Made by a program: the position numbers and the translations under genes
Assembly: GCA_027485995.1 (NCBI GenBank)
Contig: JAIXPW010000043.1
Coordinates: 1 to 64,000 of the forward strand
DNA length: 64,000 nucleotides
Direction: 5' to 3'
DNA from: Verrucomicrobiaceae bacterium
GTDB taxonomy: Bacteria; Verrucomicrobiota; Verrucomicrobiia; Verrucomicrobiales; Akkermansiaceae
Shown here: piece after piece, positions 44,260 to 57,700 of the stretch
How the letters are laid out: the number at the start of each line of letters is the position of its first letter
Numbering within the stretch: position 1 is the stretch's first letter
The notes under the pieces: model-generated
What the model was told of the DNA's origin: nothing
What the model saw: the letters and a program-made list of their open reading frames with translations, nothing else
Database searches by the model: none

Positions 44260-47200
44260 TCAAGGCATCAACATCACGCGGAAAAAGCGCTGCGTGTCCG
44301 CCGGATCGAGCGTCACCACGTGGCTCGAAGTGAGCGCATTCGCAGTGCCAACCGTGGTCGAGCCCACCACATCCGTCCAGGAGCCGGAGGCAAGGGTCGT
44401 GCTGGTCTGCACCTTGTAGCTGCGGCCAGGGAAGGAGGTCCAGGTCAGCGAGAAGCTGTTGCCACTGCGGCCGCTCTGGCTGATGGCGAATCCACGATTC
44501 GGCTCAAGAATGTCATAGGTGCCGTCCGCATCCTCATCGCGCAGGGCCTCCAGTGGAATCCTCAGCAGCTCGGCAGGATCGACATTGCCATCCGCATTTC
44601 CGGCAGGGGCCTGCGAGCCCAGCAATCCCGCGTCGGCCGTCTGATACGCCAGGGCTGTTAGATAGAGCGAGGCGGGAGCGGAACCGAAGGCCGCGAGATC
44701 GATCGTACCCTCCATCTGCTGGCCCGCCGCGCCACGGGACTGGGTGGTGGCGGCTCCATTGGTGTTGAACCAACCCAGATAGCTGTTGGAACTCTCCGCC
44801 GCGAGGAAGGGACTGCTCGCGGGAAGCGAGGTGCTGCCGGCCTTGACCCAAGGGGCTGCCGTGGTGGCGGATGGCAGCGCACTGCTGCCGATGAGGATGA
44901 AATGGTCGTTGCCGAACTGGCCCGGTGCCCAGGTGGCGACGTAGAGCTTCGATCCTCGGACGGCGGCATGGATCGTCATGCCGGGATTGGAAATCAGGTA
45001 GCCGCTGGAGTCCGCCACGCCGTCCATGACGAAGGGCGTGCTGACGTTTCCTCCGGATGACTGGGTGGTGGCCTGCACGGCGGCGGTCTGGGTCGAGCTG
45101 CCGCCGGAGCTGGTGGCGGCGACGCTGTAGGAATAAGTCGTGCCCGCCGACAAGCCGGTGTCGAGCCAGGCCGCGCTGGCCGGGCTGCCGATCAGCGTTC
45201 CGTTGCGATAGACCTGATAGCCCGTCGCACCGGAGGACGCGGTCCACGTCAGGGAAAGGGTGGTCGTTCCCGTGACCGTGGCCACGAGCTGGGTGGGAGC
45301 AGCCGGGGCGGCCACGCTGCCGCCACCGCCGTCGTCCTCGACGAAGACATGCTGGATCTCCGACTTGCTGGTGTTGCCGCGCGTGTCGGTGGACTCGATG
45401 TAGTAATCCAACAACTTGCCCCGGAAGCCCGCGAGGTTCGTGTTGGTGATCTTGGCGAAGTAGTAGTCGGCAAGCTCGGGCGGAGTGATGAAGTAGTCGA
45501 TCTGGCCGTTGTTGGCGGCAGCGTTCAGTTCGGCGCGGGTTCTCGGAAGGATTCGCTTGGTCATGGGGATCGTGATCCACGAGCCGACGCCCGCCCCACC
45601 GGCATAGGTCTCGTTCTGGTTGTCGGACATCGGATTGCTGCCGTCGTTGTCTGGGCGGACCTTGAGCGCGGTCGATTGAATGCCCGAGACATCATAGGCG
45701 TGGGTCCAGATATAGAAATCGCTACCCATCTTCTTCAGGTAGTTCGTATTGCCGCCTGGGATGCTGTTGAACCAGCCGAAGGTGTAACCGCCGGGGTTCC
45801 ATGGGAAGCGCTGAGGACGCAGAACGCTGGGCGGCGTGCGATCGTTGGCGAGCCTTGCATTGACGAAGGGCGAGAGCTTTTCAATCGCGCGTCGCGTGGC
45901 CAGCGAGGGCTTCACCTCATCATCGTTGCCGAGGCCGCCATAGTAGTTGAAACCGGAATCCAATCCGCCGAGATAGAGGTGCCAGGCGAGTTCGACATCG
46001 TTCGGATTCGTCCACGTGCCGTCCCAGTCATAGGGAGCCTGGATCTTCCACGGCTGCACGCTGCCGCCCTCGTCCAACAGCATCTGCTCGGCGGTCTCGC
46101 ACCAGTTCGCGCCGGTGATGACCGGAGCCCACGACCAGAACTTCAGCGCGAATCCCGGGCTCTCGAGGTCGATCATCGTGCCGGGAACCTTGGTGGTGCT
46201 GGTGGCCGACCCGACCGGTGGTTCGATCCATTTCAGGAAGTAGGGCGAGCCATAGTCGGACTCCGGAAAGATCCACGCGCCATCCTCAACGTGGGCATAC
46301 TGGCCTGCGGGCGGTGGCCTGGAGTTCACCAGGTCCTGCACGGAAGTGACCGCGTAGCCCGCGCTCTGGCAGGCCCCGAAGAACGCGGGGGTTGATTCAA
46401 AGTAGGAACTGCTGCCACCGCCCCAGGCATTGTCGCCATCGGTGGCGGGAAGCACCATGACCGGCCGGTTCGGGTCGGTGGCGAAGGGCGCGATGTTGGT
46501 GTTGATCATGCCGACCTGCGCACCGCTGTATCCGGCGACGTAGCTGATCACATCATCCGAAGGCACGGCGATGATCGACTTTTCAACTCCGGTCGAAGGG
46601 TCCACATGCTTCACGCGATGCAGTTGATAGGCGTGCGGCGAAACATTCCACGCCGCCTGCCCGGGATTCGGCTCGTTGAACCACCAGCCGGTGGTCGGTG
46701 AGGGACCTAACAGGTCGGCCTTGTTCGGTGGGCTCGACTTGATCTGGAAACTGCCGGTCGGGTTGGCCCGATCGAGATAGGTCGGACAGGTGCGGCTCAG
46801 ATGATGGCTGGCCACGATGCTCCACTGGTAGCCCTCGTCGGCCAGCACGTCGATCATCTCACTGGTGAAGGCCATCTCGGTCGGGAAATAGCCCTTCGAA
46901 TGATCGCTGAGGTCGGAGTTTCCTCCCCAGGCCTTCCACCATGCCTGCTTGAAGGTCTGCAGTTCCTTGCGGAACACCGACTTCGGCAGCAGCGGGGCGA
47001 GCGAGTGATGGTAGGTGAAGCCGACCAGATCCATCCGCCGGCTGCCGCCGGGGGTGAGCCAGTTCCTGGCCTCGCGGTTGCCATTCCACCAACCGCTGCC
47101 ATAGCCGAGCTGGTTGGCGCCACCGAGGCTGCGGATGTTGTCGATGAGCGATCCGGAGTAGCTCATGCAGAAGCCCGCACTGTTGCTGAGGTTCGCCAGC

Positions 47201-47535
47201 GAGTTGCGCGGACCGCTCTGATAGGCGTTCACGCGGTCGGCCACGCTGAAGATGTCGGCGAGGTTGTTGTCGGGATGTCCGGATGCGGTGCCGTAGGTCT
47301 GGCCGTTCTTCAGGACGATGCTGTCCCAGGCATACTGGATCCGGCTGGTCTGCGCGCCATTGCTGTTCCACTCCGGCCAGTAGATCGGCTGATGGTTGTG
47401 CCACATCCGGGAAACATGAACCGTCTGGGCAAGCGTCGTCATGGGAGCCGTCGCGAGCATTCCGATCAGGATCGAGGAAAGGCCCGCACGATGTCCCCGG
47501 CGCCCAGGGATGGGTTGGCGTCGAATGGAACTCAT
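44260..47535 (-). CDS. GH57-like secreted glycosidase with fibronectin type III domain
   Basis: This 1091-residue protein has an N-terminal signal (MSSIRRQPIPGRRGHRAGLSS; cleavage near TLAQ) and then VHVSRMWHNHQPIYWPEW, the first conserved motif of GH57. GYFPTEMAFTSEM is a good candidate for the nucleophile Glu motif and VLPATDGDNAWGG for the Asp motif. GH57 enzymes act on alpha-glucans and related sugars. A fibronectin type III domain (SLTWTASSGATGYQVYRNG) lies at about residues 770-860, and the C-terminal part has a domain typical of carbohydrate-active secreted proteins. It is convergent with the acyltransferase gene. I reject the extension to 47589, as no signal appears there. Confidence 0.78.
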   Translation of the reverse strand: MSSIRRQPIPGRRGHRAGLSSILIGMLATAPMTTLAQTVHVSRMWHNHQPIYWPEWNSNGAQTSRIQYAWDSIVLKNGQTYGTASGHPDNNLADIFSVADRVNAYQSGPRNSLANLSNSAGFCMSYSGSLIDNIRSLGGANQLGYGSGWWNGNREARNWLTPGGSRRMDLVGFTYHHSLAPLLPKSVFRKELQTFKQAWWKAWGGNSDLSDHSKGYFPTEMAFTSEMIDVLADEGYQWSIVASHHLSRTCPTYLDRANPTGSFQIKSSPPNKADLLGPSPTTGWWFNEPNPGQAAWNVSPHAYQLHRVKHVDPSTGVEKSIIAVPSDDVISYVAGYSGAQVGMINTNIAPFATDPNRPVMVLPATDGDNAWGGGSSSYFESTPAFFGACQSAGYAVTSVQDLVNSRPPPAGQYAHVEDGAWIFPESDYGSPYFLKWIEPPVGSATSTTKVPGTMIDLESPGFALKFWSWAPVITGANWCETAEQMLLDEGGSVQPWKIQAPYDWDGTWTNPNDVELAWHLYLGGLDSGFNYYGGLGNDDEVKPSLATRRAIEKLSPFVNARLANDRTPPSVLRPQRFPWNPGGYTFGWFNSIPGGNTNYLKKMGSDFYIWTHAYDVSGIQSTALKVRPDNDGSNPMSDNQNETYAGGAGVGSWITIPMTKRILPRTRAELNAAANNGQIDYFITPPELADYYFAKITNTNLAGFRGKLLDYYIESTDTRGNTSKSEIQHVFVEDDGGGGSVAAPAAPTQLVATVTGTTTLSLTWTASSGATGYQVYRNGTLIGSPASAAWLDTGLSAGTTYSYSVAATSSGGSSTQTAAVQATTQSSGGNVSTPFVMDGVADSSGYLISNPGMTIHAAVRGSKLYVATWAPGQFGNDHFILIGSSALPSATTAAPWVKAGSTSLPASSPFLAAESSNSYLGWFNTNGAATTQSRGAAGQQMEGTIDLAAFGSAPASLYLTALAYQTADAGLLGSQAPAGNADGNVDPAELLRIPLEALRDEDADGTYDILEPNRGFAISQSGRSGNSFSLTWTSFPGRSYKVQTSTTLASGSWTDVVGSTTVGTANALTSSHVVTLDPADTQRFFRVMLMP

Positions 47536-47651
47536 GGTGGGCCAGCATGACGATTTCCCGGAGCAGGGCAACCGGTCCGCACGATGCACCGTTCAACGAA
47601 CGATCCCGATTTTGACACTTGGCAGAAGCCGGACCCGACCGAAGCTGCGGC

Positions 47652-49685
<2,034 letters not shown>

Positions 49686-50052
49686 GGCGGTCTTTGCCCG
49701 GCGCGATCGAGGTCGGGTCGCCGAAGGCTATCTTGCGGGCTGGATTGTTCGATCACCGCTCAAGCGGAGGTGGCCCTCTCGAGTCGCGTCATTCAGAAAA
49801 TGGGTCTCTTGACATTTGGGGCATGGAGATGGGAATCTTTGCGCAATCCGAAAACCCAATTTTCCGAACAGCAGGCGCCTTCCATTTGGCTCATGAAGGG
49901 GTGAGGCCGTCTCATCAGCTTCATGAACTCATCGATCCAAGACGGTGGCATGCGGCAATGTCGCAGCATCGAGAAGGAAGTCCTCTGCCTTTTTGGAGCA
50001 TCTGGGAGCTCAGACGTCGGTCTATCTCAAAAAACCTCCCAACCTCACTCCC
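49686..50052. other. Gap upstream of the beta-strand repeat gene
   Basis: No gene is visible. At 49809 there is TTGACA, without a convincing -10 element at the right distance, so a promoter is only possible. The rest is ordinary sequence without repeats, hairpins or words that stand out. Confidence 0.5.
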
Positions 50053-53000
50053 ATGAAACCCAATCGTTTTCTCATGTCCCGCTCCTTCCTCGGAACTGGA
50101 ATCTCCCTGTGCTTCGCAGCTTCATTTTCAGGTGGTCCGGTCGCCCAAGCCGCCCCCATCATCTGGCGGGCTCCCACCACGATTTCCGCAGACTCCGACA
50201 TCCAGACGGTGGGTGGCTTGGTTTATGCCTACAACGCTTCGAACACGAACCAAACGGTGAACGGGGTGACGTTCACCGGGGTGAGCAGTCAGACCGCGTG
50301 GGGAACCGGCCTGAGTCTGACCCTGGCTGCCAGCCCGGGCAACAATGTCACAGCTTTCGACGACGGCGGCTGGGGCACCTTCGGAGGCGGAGCTTCCTAC
50401 AAAGCCATGCTGGCCGGGGCCTCCTACAACGGCGGAGCTGCGGCCACCCTCACCCTCAACACGCTCACCTCCGGCCATCGCTACCTCTCCCAGTTCTGGG
50501 TGAACGACACCCGCGCCACAGGTTCCGGACGCATCGAAACCGCAACCAGTACCGGGGGAAACACCATCACGCTCGACTTCAATGACACAAATGCGGCCGG
50601 TGGATTGGGGCAGTTCGCGATTGGAGTATTCCTCGCCAACTCCACGACCCAGGCATTCACCCTCGATGGCAATACTTCGTCCCAGATCAATGCCATACAG
50701 CTGCGCGACGTGACCAACCTTGGCAATTGGGTTGGCACGGGCGGCGCGACCTGGGATTCCTCCACCACAGCGAATTTCGCCAGCAACCTGTGGGACGCCG
50801 CCTTGGTTGCAACCACTTTCAACGTGGCCGCTTCCACGCTCGATGGGGTCGTTTTCGCCGACAACTACTGGAACAACGGCACCGCCACCGCCGTCACCCA
50901 AAACTCGGTGACCATCGCCGACGGCGGCGTCTCCACCGGCAACGTGTTTTTCGAAAACAGCTCGGCACTTTCCTACACAATCAGCAGTCCGGACGCCAAC
51001 GGCATCACTGGAGGCACCCGGGTCAACGTCACAGGCGGAGGCTCCGTCATCCTTGAAGGGACCCACTCCTATTCAGGCGGGACCCATATCGGATCGGGCA
51101 CGCTGCAAATCGGCAATGCGGGTTTGACCGGCACGGTGGGCTCAGGAGCCATATCGAACAGCGGCACGCTCGTTTTCAACCGCACCAACTCCTACTCCCT
51201 TGCCGCCGGCAATCTGGTCACCGGAGCAGGTGCCGTGACGCTGGCGAATACGGGTGCGGTCACCACGTCGGTTGACAACCAGTTCAATACCACCGGAACA
51301 TTGAACTTCGGAGCCAGCAACGGTTCCACCACGGTTTCCTCCCTCGATCTTGGCAATGGCGGTTCATCCTTCGGATCGCTGAACGTCATCACCAACAGCA
51401 CAAGCGCCAACACCATCACCGTTGGTGCCGGCAGAACCCTCAACATCAGCGGAGCGGTCAGCATCGGCGCCTCGAACGGCACCACCAACCTCACCCTCAC
51501 CGGTGCCAGCGGCACCCTCGCCATCAACAACGGCGGCGGCGCGACCAACAACAACTTTTACATCGGTGGCGGACTCACGGCGACCGGCACGCTCAACATG
51601 AGCGGTCTCGGCACCTTCAATGCCAACCTCGGCACCGGCACCTTCGCCGTCGGCAACGGCTCGACGAACGGCAGCGGCGCGATTCCATTCACCGCCATCC
51701 TCGCACCCACCAGCACCCTCAGCGCCACGAAGGTCAGCGTCGGCGGCGGCTTCGGCAACACGACCAATGCCTCCGCCTACACCCTGCGCCTCGGCAGCGG
51801 CACCAATACGATCAACACCACCGACCTCTACGTCGGAGTTTACAACAACCAGGGCCGTGGAAACGTCAACACCACGCTCAACTTCAACACCACCACCGGA
51901 ACGCTCACCCTCCGTGGCCTGACCGGCGGCAGCTCCCGAGCCAACGTCCACATCGGCGAAAACCAGGGTGGCAGCACCGGCACCGCCAGCGGCGGCAAGT
52001 TCGATCTCGGCGGCTCGGCCAGCACCGGCCTGTCCAGCGGCAATGCGGACCTGTTGATCAACAATCTGATCATCTCGAGGCGCACTGCGGGTTCAAATGA
52101 CACTTCCAGCATGACCTTCCGCAGCGGGGTCCTGGACGTGAACGCGCTGACGATGGGCAACAGCACCGGCGGCAACAACGCCACCAGCACGCTCACGCTC
52201 AACGGTGGATCGGTGATTTTCAATACCGCCGTCACTCTCGGTTTGGCCTCCAGCACCGGCACCGGCAACGCCACCATGAACGTCGCCGGAGCCACGGTCA
52301 CCTCCACCCCGGGCCTCGTGATGGGCAACCGCACGAGCGGGACGGTCAATTCCACGGTCAACCTCAGCGCCGGTTCCCTAACCCTCGGCGGCGCCATCAC
52401 CACCGTCGGAGACACCAACACCACCCTCACCCTGAGCGGCGGCACGCTCGACCTCGGCGGCAACAGCATCGGCACCGCATTGGCTGCCATCGACACCTTC
52501 ACGATCAACCCCGCCACCGCCGCCGAGCTGAAGAACGTCGGCACCATCAACGGCATGGCGGGCATCACCAAGGCCGGCGTGGGCGTTCTAACACTGAATG
52601 CCAACAGCTACTCCGGACCGACCGCCATCAATGCGGGCACCGTACTGATCGATGGCGCGGACGACCTTGGCGATGCCTCGGCCACCAACACGATTTCACT
52701 CAACGGCAGCACCCTGCGCTCGTCCTCGGGAACCTACAGCCTTGGGACCAATCGCACCCTCGATTTGACCAACACGAACACGATCGCCAACGACTCGGGG
52801 GCCCTCACCGTCGATGGAATCATCACTGGCGCAGGCGCGCTGACGATTGGATCGTCCACCGTCGGTGCCGATGTGACCCTGACAGGTGACAACACCTTTA
52901 CCGGCAGCGTCGCTTTCGGCGGAACCAACGTACAACCCCAGGGCAAACTGACCCTCACCCACTCCGGTGCCCTCGGCGTCGGGCCCAAGACGGTCACCGC

Positions 53001-54168
53001 CACCAGCAGCACCGGAGCGACCGGCGGGATCCACTTGCAGAACAACATCACGCTTGCCTCCAACCTCTCTTTCACCACCAGCGGCTTCGCGCTTTACAAC
53101 GACTCCGGCAACAACACCGTGAATGGCAATGTCACGATGGCTGCCGGAAACGGAAACACCGTCATCACCTCCAACAGCGGGCTTCTCACCCTGAACGGCG
53201 ACTTCACCGCCAGCACCACGATCCGGAACCTGCTGCTTCTCGGGAACGGGGATGGAATCCTGAACGGGGATGTTTCCAATGGAGCCACGGCGGCCCTTGA
53301 AATCCGCAAGAGCAGCGGCACCGGCACCTGGACGCTGACCGGCACCAACACCAACACCGGGCCCACCACGGTCGCTGCCGGCAAACTGGTCGTCAGCGGA
53401 TCACTCGGGGCGTCGAATGTCACCGTGCAGAACAACGCGACGCTCGGTGGCAATGGCAATCTCGGCGGCAATCTGACCATCGAATCCGGTGGTCGCCACG
53501 CCCTCGCCGTCGCCGCAACCTCAGGCACCCAAGTGACCCGCGCCATCGCCGGCAGCTTGACCCTCACGCCTGGCCACATCCTCGACCTCAGCGCCGCCAC
53601 CACTCCCGCGCCCGGCACCTACATCCTCGCCACGGCGGCGGGCGGAATCACCGGCACCCTCGGCACCGTGAATCTAACAGGCCTGACCGGCAGCGTCGCC
53701 ATCAACGGCAACAACCTCGAATTGACGGTCGCTGGCCCCTCCGGTTTCACTTCATGGATCGGTGGCTTCGGACTCGCCCTCGCCGATCGGGATCCTGCCG
53801 ACGATCCCGACAACGACGGCCTGTCCAACCTGCTGGAATTCGTGCTGAATGGCACCCCGTCGGTTTCCGATGCGTCGATTCTGCCGGATCTCGTCGTCAC
53901 CGCCACCGACTTCGAGTTCACCTATCAACGCCGTGACGACTCGGTGTCTCCGGAAACCACCCAGACCTTCCAGTGGGGAAGCACCCTGGCCTCATGGCCG
54001 GGAAGTGTGGTCGTGACCGCTGGTGGAGGCTCCTTCCCACCCGCGACGATCACCATCAGCCCCGGCACGCCGGACGATGGAGTCACCGACACCGTGAAAG
54101 TCAGCATTCCGAAATCCGAAGCCGTCGGAGGCAAACTGTTCGGCCGCATCCTCGTCAACCGGCCCTGA
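50053..54168 (+). CDS. Autotransporter-associated beta-strand repeat protein
   Basis: This 1371-residue secreted protein has a signal peptide (MKPNRFLMSRSFLGTGISLCF, cleaved near VAQAAP). An N-terminal domain starts APIIWRAPTTISADSDIQTVGG. Then come many beta-strand repeats rich in Gly, Thr, Ser and Asn, with typical LTLTGTNTNTGPTTVAAGKLVVSG and LNANSYSGPTAINAGTV segments (about residues 300-1200). The C-terminal end (from about 1230) has DPADDPDNDGLSNLLEFVLNG, a calcium-binding thrombospondin-type-3-like motif found on many Verrucomicrobial secreted proteins, and a final Ig-like strand part. It is probably a surface fibre or adhesin; the substrate is unknown. TCTAACAG occurs at 53673-53680. 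Confidence 0.88.
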   Translation: MKPNRFLMSRSFLGTGISLCFAASFSGGPVAQAAPIIWRAPTTISADSDIQTVGGLVYAYNASNTNQTVNGVTFTGVSSQTAWGTGLSLTLAASPGNNVTAFDDGGWGTFGGGASYKAMLAGASYNGGAAATLTLNTLTSGHRYLSQFWVNDTRATGSGRIETATSTGGNTITLDFNDTNAAGGLGQFAIGVFLANSTTQAFTLDGNTSSQINAIQLRDVTNLGNWVGTGGATWDSSTTANFASNLWDAALVATTFNVAASTLDGVVFADNYWNNGTATAVTQNSVTIADGGVSTGNVFFENSSALSYTISSPDANGITGGTRVNVTGGGSVILEGTHSYSGGTHIGSGTLQIGNAGLTGTVGSGAISNSGTLVFNRTNSYSLAAGNLVTGAGAVTLANTGAVTTSVDNQFNTTGTLNFGASNGSTTVSSLDLGNGGSSFGSLNVITNSTSANTITVGAGRTLNISGAVSIGASNGTTNLTLTGASGTLAINNGGGATNNNFYIGGGLTATGTLNMSGLGTFNANLGTGTFAVGNGSTNGSGAIPFTAILAPTSTLSATKVSVGGGFGNTTNASAYTLRLGSGTNTINTTDLYVGVYNNQGRGNVNTTLNFNTTTGTLTLRGLTGGSSRANVHIGENQGGSTGTASGGKFDLGGSASTGLSSGNADLLINNLIISRRTAGSNDTSSMTFRSGVLDVNALTMGNSTGGNNATSTLTLNGGSVIFNTAVTLGLASSTGTGNATMNVAGATVTSTPGLVMGNRTSGTVNSTVNLSAGSLTLGGAITTVGDTNTTLTLSGGTLDLGGNSIGTALAAIDTFTINPATAAELKNVGTINGMAGITKAGVGVLTLNANSYSGPTAINAGTVLIDGADDLGDASATNTISLNGSTLRSSSGTYSLGTNRTLDLTNTNTIANDSGALTVDGIITGAGALTIGSSTVGADVTLTGDNTFTGSVAFGGTNVQPQGKLTLTHSGALGVGPKTVTATSSTGATGGIHLQNNITLASNLSFTTSGFALYNDSGNNTVNGNVTMAAGNGNTVITSNSGLLTLNGDFTASTTIRNLLLLGNGDGILNGDVSNGATAALEIRKSSGTGTWTLTGTNTNTGPTTVAAGKLVVSGSLGASNVTVQNNATLGGNGNLGGNLTIESGGRHALAVAATSGTQVTRAIAGSLTLTPGHILDLSAATTPAPGTYILATAAGGITGTLGTVNLTGLTGSVAINGNNLELTVAGPSGFTSWIGGFGLALADRDPADDPDNDGLSNLLEFVLNGTPSVSDASILPDLVVTATDFEFTYQRRDDSVSPETTQTFQWGSTLASWPGSVVVTAGGGSFPPATITISPGTPDDGVTDTVKVSIPKSEAVGGKLFGRILVNRP

Positions 54169-54227
54169 TTCCGCGAGGTGCTTTTGATCTAACAGGACCC
54201 TCACCCGTCCTCGCGGCCCTTCCAATC

Positions 54228-54725
54228 ATGAAACGAAATCCTTCCAACGAGTTTACCCGTCGTCGGGTTTTGACCCGCCTTGCATGGGTTGCCGCTTGGA
54301 CCGCTTTGGCGGCACCGGTCATCGACGCGGCTCCCATCATCTGGGATCCGGCGACGACAATTTCCGCGGATACGGACGTCATGACGGCGGGCGGTTTGGT
54401 AGATGCCTGCAATGCCTCGAACACCAATCAAACGGTGAACGGAGTGGTGTTTACCGGCGTAATCAGCCAAAGGGGCTCGGGCACGGGTGGGAGTCTCAAC
54501 TTGGTCAGCGGCGGCGGATATACCATTACGTTGGACCACAACAGAACCAACGTCTCCTGCAGTGTGAGGCAGTTCAGCACGGTCGTGCTTCCCGCCAATG
54601 CAGCCACCCAGGCGTTGCGGTTCCGCCGCCGCAGGGGAGCGGGAACGACTTCCGGATCGTTGGAGGATAGAGGAAACCAGAAACCATTCGAAGGAGGATC
54701 CGCATTGAAGAAGGAACGTGCCTGA
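54228..54725 (+). pseudogene. Truncated, internally deleted copy of the previous gene's start
   Basis: This 165-residue frame has a signal-like start (MKRNPSNEFTRRRVLTRLAW) and then APIIWDPATTISADTDVMTAGG, which closely matches the N-terminal module of the previous protein through NASNTNQTVNGVVFTGV. Next, about 70 residues present in the full gene are missing, and YTITLDHNRTNVSCSVRQFSTVVLPANAATQAL aligns with the later NTITLDFNDTNAAGG part. After that the frame runs into unrelated Arg-rich sequence. All beta-strand repeats are lacking. It is a decayed tandem duplicate, though translation of the short product cannot be excluded. TCTAACAG lies at 54188-54195 in the gap between them. Confidence 0.8.
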
Positions 54726-54752
54726 TCCTCCGGGTTGCCCACACCACCAGTC

Positions 54753-57700
54753 ATGCCCCAGTTCCGATTCTTCATTCCGACCCTCCTTCCCACTGCGATC
54801 GCGTTGTTCACGGCTTCGTCGTCTTCTGCCGCAACGAAGACCTGGGACGGCGGAGCTGCCACCGCGAACTGGTCGGATGCCGCTAACTGGAACGCCAATG
54901 GCGCACCGACCACGTCGGATGCCGTCCTGCTCGACAACAGCACCGTCAATCCGCTCCCCCAGATCAACGCGCAGTCCGGAGCGAATTGCGGCACGCTGAC
55001 CCTTGACGGCGCGATCAGTGGAACCTTCCTCAACTACGCCGGAGCCACTCCGCTGGTGACCAACCTCTATGGAGCAAGCATCAACGCCGCGAACACCGGG
55101 CCGCTGATCCGGATCACCACGAACGCACCCACTTCTCTAACCGCCAACAAGATCAACTTCCAACTCCGCACAAATGGCGAGCTGTTCGTCGCCTCCGGCA
55201 AATCCTTCACCCTCTCGAACTCCTACCTCTCGCAAAACGGCACCCGCTCGCTCACCAAAACCGGCGGCGGCACCGTCCAGTTCTCCGGCAGCGGCTCGTC
55301 CGTCACCTTCACCGGCGGACTCAACATGGCGGAGGGAGTCTGGAACGCCGGGACCGACACCGAGGATCTACCGGTCGCAGGCACCATCACCTTCACCAAC
55401 CCGTCCGGCACCGCCGCCACCATCACCTCGACGAATTCGCACAGCATCGCCGCCCTTGCCGGCGGAAACTCCAACAGCGAGTTCTACGCCACCGGTGCCA
55501 CCGGCCTGACCCTGACCGGCTCCTCCAACACAACCTTCAGCGGCCGACTCCGCGGCAACACCAAACTCACCCACAATGGCACCGGCTCGCTGACCCTGAA
55601 CGGCAGCAACACCTTCACCGGAGCCACCACCCTCAATGCCGGCACTCTCGCCCTCGGTGCCTCCGGAAGCATTTCCGGAACACCCTCGATCACCATCGCC
55701 AGCGGCGCGAACTTCAACGTCTCCGCCCTCGCCGCAGGCTTCACCCTCGGCTCCGGCAAGACGATCTCCGGCAGTGGCACCGTCACCGGAAATCTAACAG
55801 CAACCTCCGACGCCACCCTCTCTCCCGGCGGCAGCGGCGTCGACACCCTCACCCTCACCAACGGCCTGACCCTCGCCGCGGGCTCCCACCTCGATCTCGA
55901 TCTCAACGGCCCCACCACCCACGACTCCATCACCGTCTCCGGCGGCAACGTCTCCCTTGCCGGTTCCCTCGATGCCACTCTCGGCTATTCGCCCGCCATC
56001 GGCGACACCCTCTATCTCCTCCACAACACCGGCACGGGCACCACCACCGGCACGCTCTCGGGCATTGCCGACGGCGGAAAAATCGACCTAGGAGGCAAGT
56101 GGTGGCGCGTCAGCTTCACCTCCGACTTCGGCGGCGCGGGCTTTCTAACAAACGGCGCTGGCAACGACGTCGCGATCCAACGCATCGACGATCCCTCTCC
56201 CGGCGGCAGCGCCATCACCACCGTCGGCGCGACCACTGGCCAGCTCATCAAGCTCTCGATCACCTGGCTCGACAACGCCACCACCGAAACCGGCTACAAG
56301 ATCTATCAGGTCCTCGACGACTCTTCCCTGCTCCTTCTCACGACGCTTCCCGCCAACTCCACCAACTTTTCCAACACCGTCGCCAACTACTCCAGCCACC
56401 GCTACGCCATCCAGGCCATCGACGCCGCCGGAAACCTCGGCGACCTCAGCTACACCGAACCCGTCCAGGTCGGCAGCACCTTCGAGGACCGCAAGAATCA
56501 CCTGCTCGATCACCTCAACACCGACGTCCCCAACCTCGGCCAGACCGGTGGCGGACCGCACCGGATCGGCCGCACCGGCTTTTGGTATGGCAACGCCCGG
56601 CTGCAGCGCGGCGACACCACGAATGGAATCAACTACATCACCGCCGCCGTCGAAGACGCCAGCGCCGAGAACCCGAACGCCGGCTTCTCGCTCTGGCCCG
56701 GCATGGATTCGTACCTGCGCTGGAATGGCTCCTTCCCGCAGTCGCTCAAGGACCGCTATCAGCAGGTCTACACCACCAGCGACCTCTACGACAATTCGGC
56801 CACGCCGAACCAGCGCTTCATGACCTGCACCGCCTCCTACCTCGCCAACGGCGTCTGGGGCCCGTCGGTGAACTCGGTCTCCAGCGCTTCCTATGCCACC
56901 GGCGATCACACCGGAAAAGCCTACCTCGAATCCATCATCAACAACGTCCCCTTCCGCGGCTACCCGGAGCACAACTCGACGCAGTATCTCGTTTACACCG
57001 TCGGCCCGATGATGACGCTCGCCGACTTCGCCCCCGACCCGGTCTTTAAAAACAAGGCCCGCATGGCCCTCGACTGGGCGATGGCCGAGGCCGCCTCTGC
57101 CATGCAGAACGGCCGCTGGGTCACCCCCGTCACCCGCGGCCGCGTCGCCGATACCCAGGATGGCTACAGCAACACCGGCTTCGCCTGGTGGCTGCTCTAT
57201 GGCGGACCCTTGCCCGGCGACATGCTCGATTCGTCAAACGCCACCGTCCTCACCTCGCCCACGTTCACCGGCCTGCTGCCCGAGCTCACCCGCGCCGCCA
57301 CCGATCGCACGCAAAGCTATACCCGCCGCACCTTTGCCCAGCGCAGCGCCGGCCCGCAGCTCGCCTACTTCAAGCAAACCTGGACGACCCCAACCTACGC
57401 TCTAACAAGTCAGGTCGAAGGCACCGTCAGCGGCTTCAACGCCGATGGCAGCATCATCCTCTCCAACCTCAACACCACCGCCATCCAGGACGGCTACCAG
57501 GGCCAGCGCTGGTCGCTCAGTTGGGACGATGCCCCCGCCGCCGAGTCCTCGCTCTACCTCGCCACGCCCACCACCTACAGCGGCACCACCAGCGGCATCT
57601 CCATCTACGAGGACACCCTCCAGCACGAGGACACCATGCTCGCCGTTTACAACATCCCCGCCACCGGCGGAACCGGCGGGAACAACGGCGACTGGCCGAA

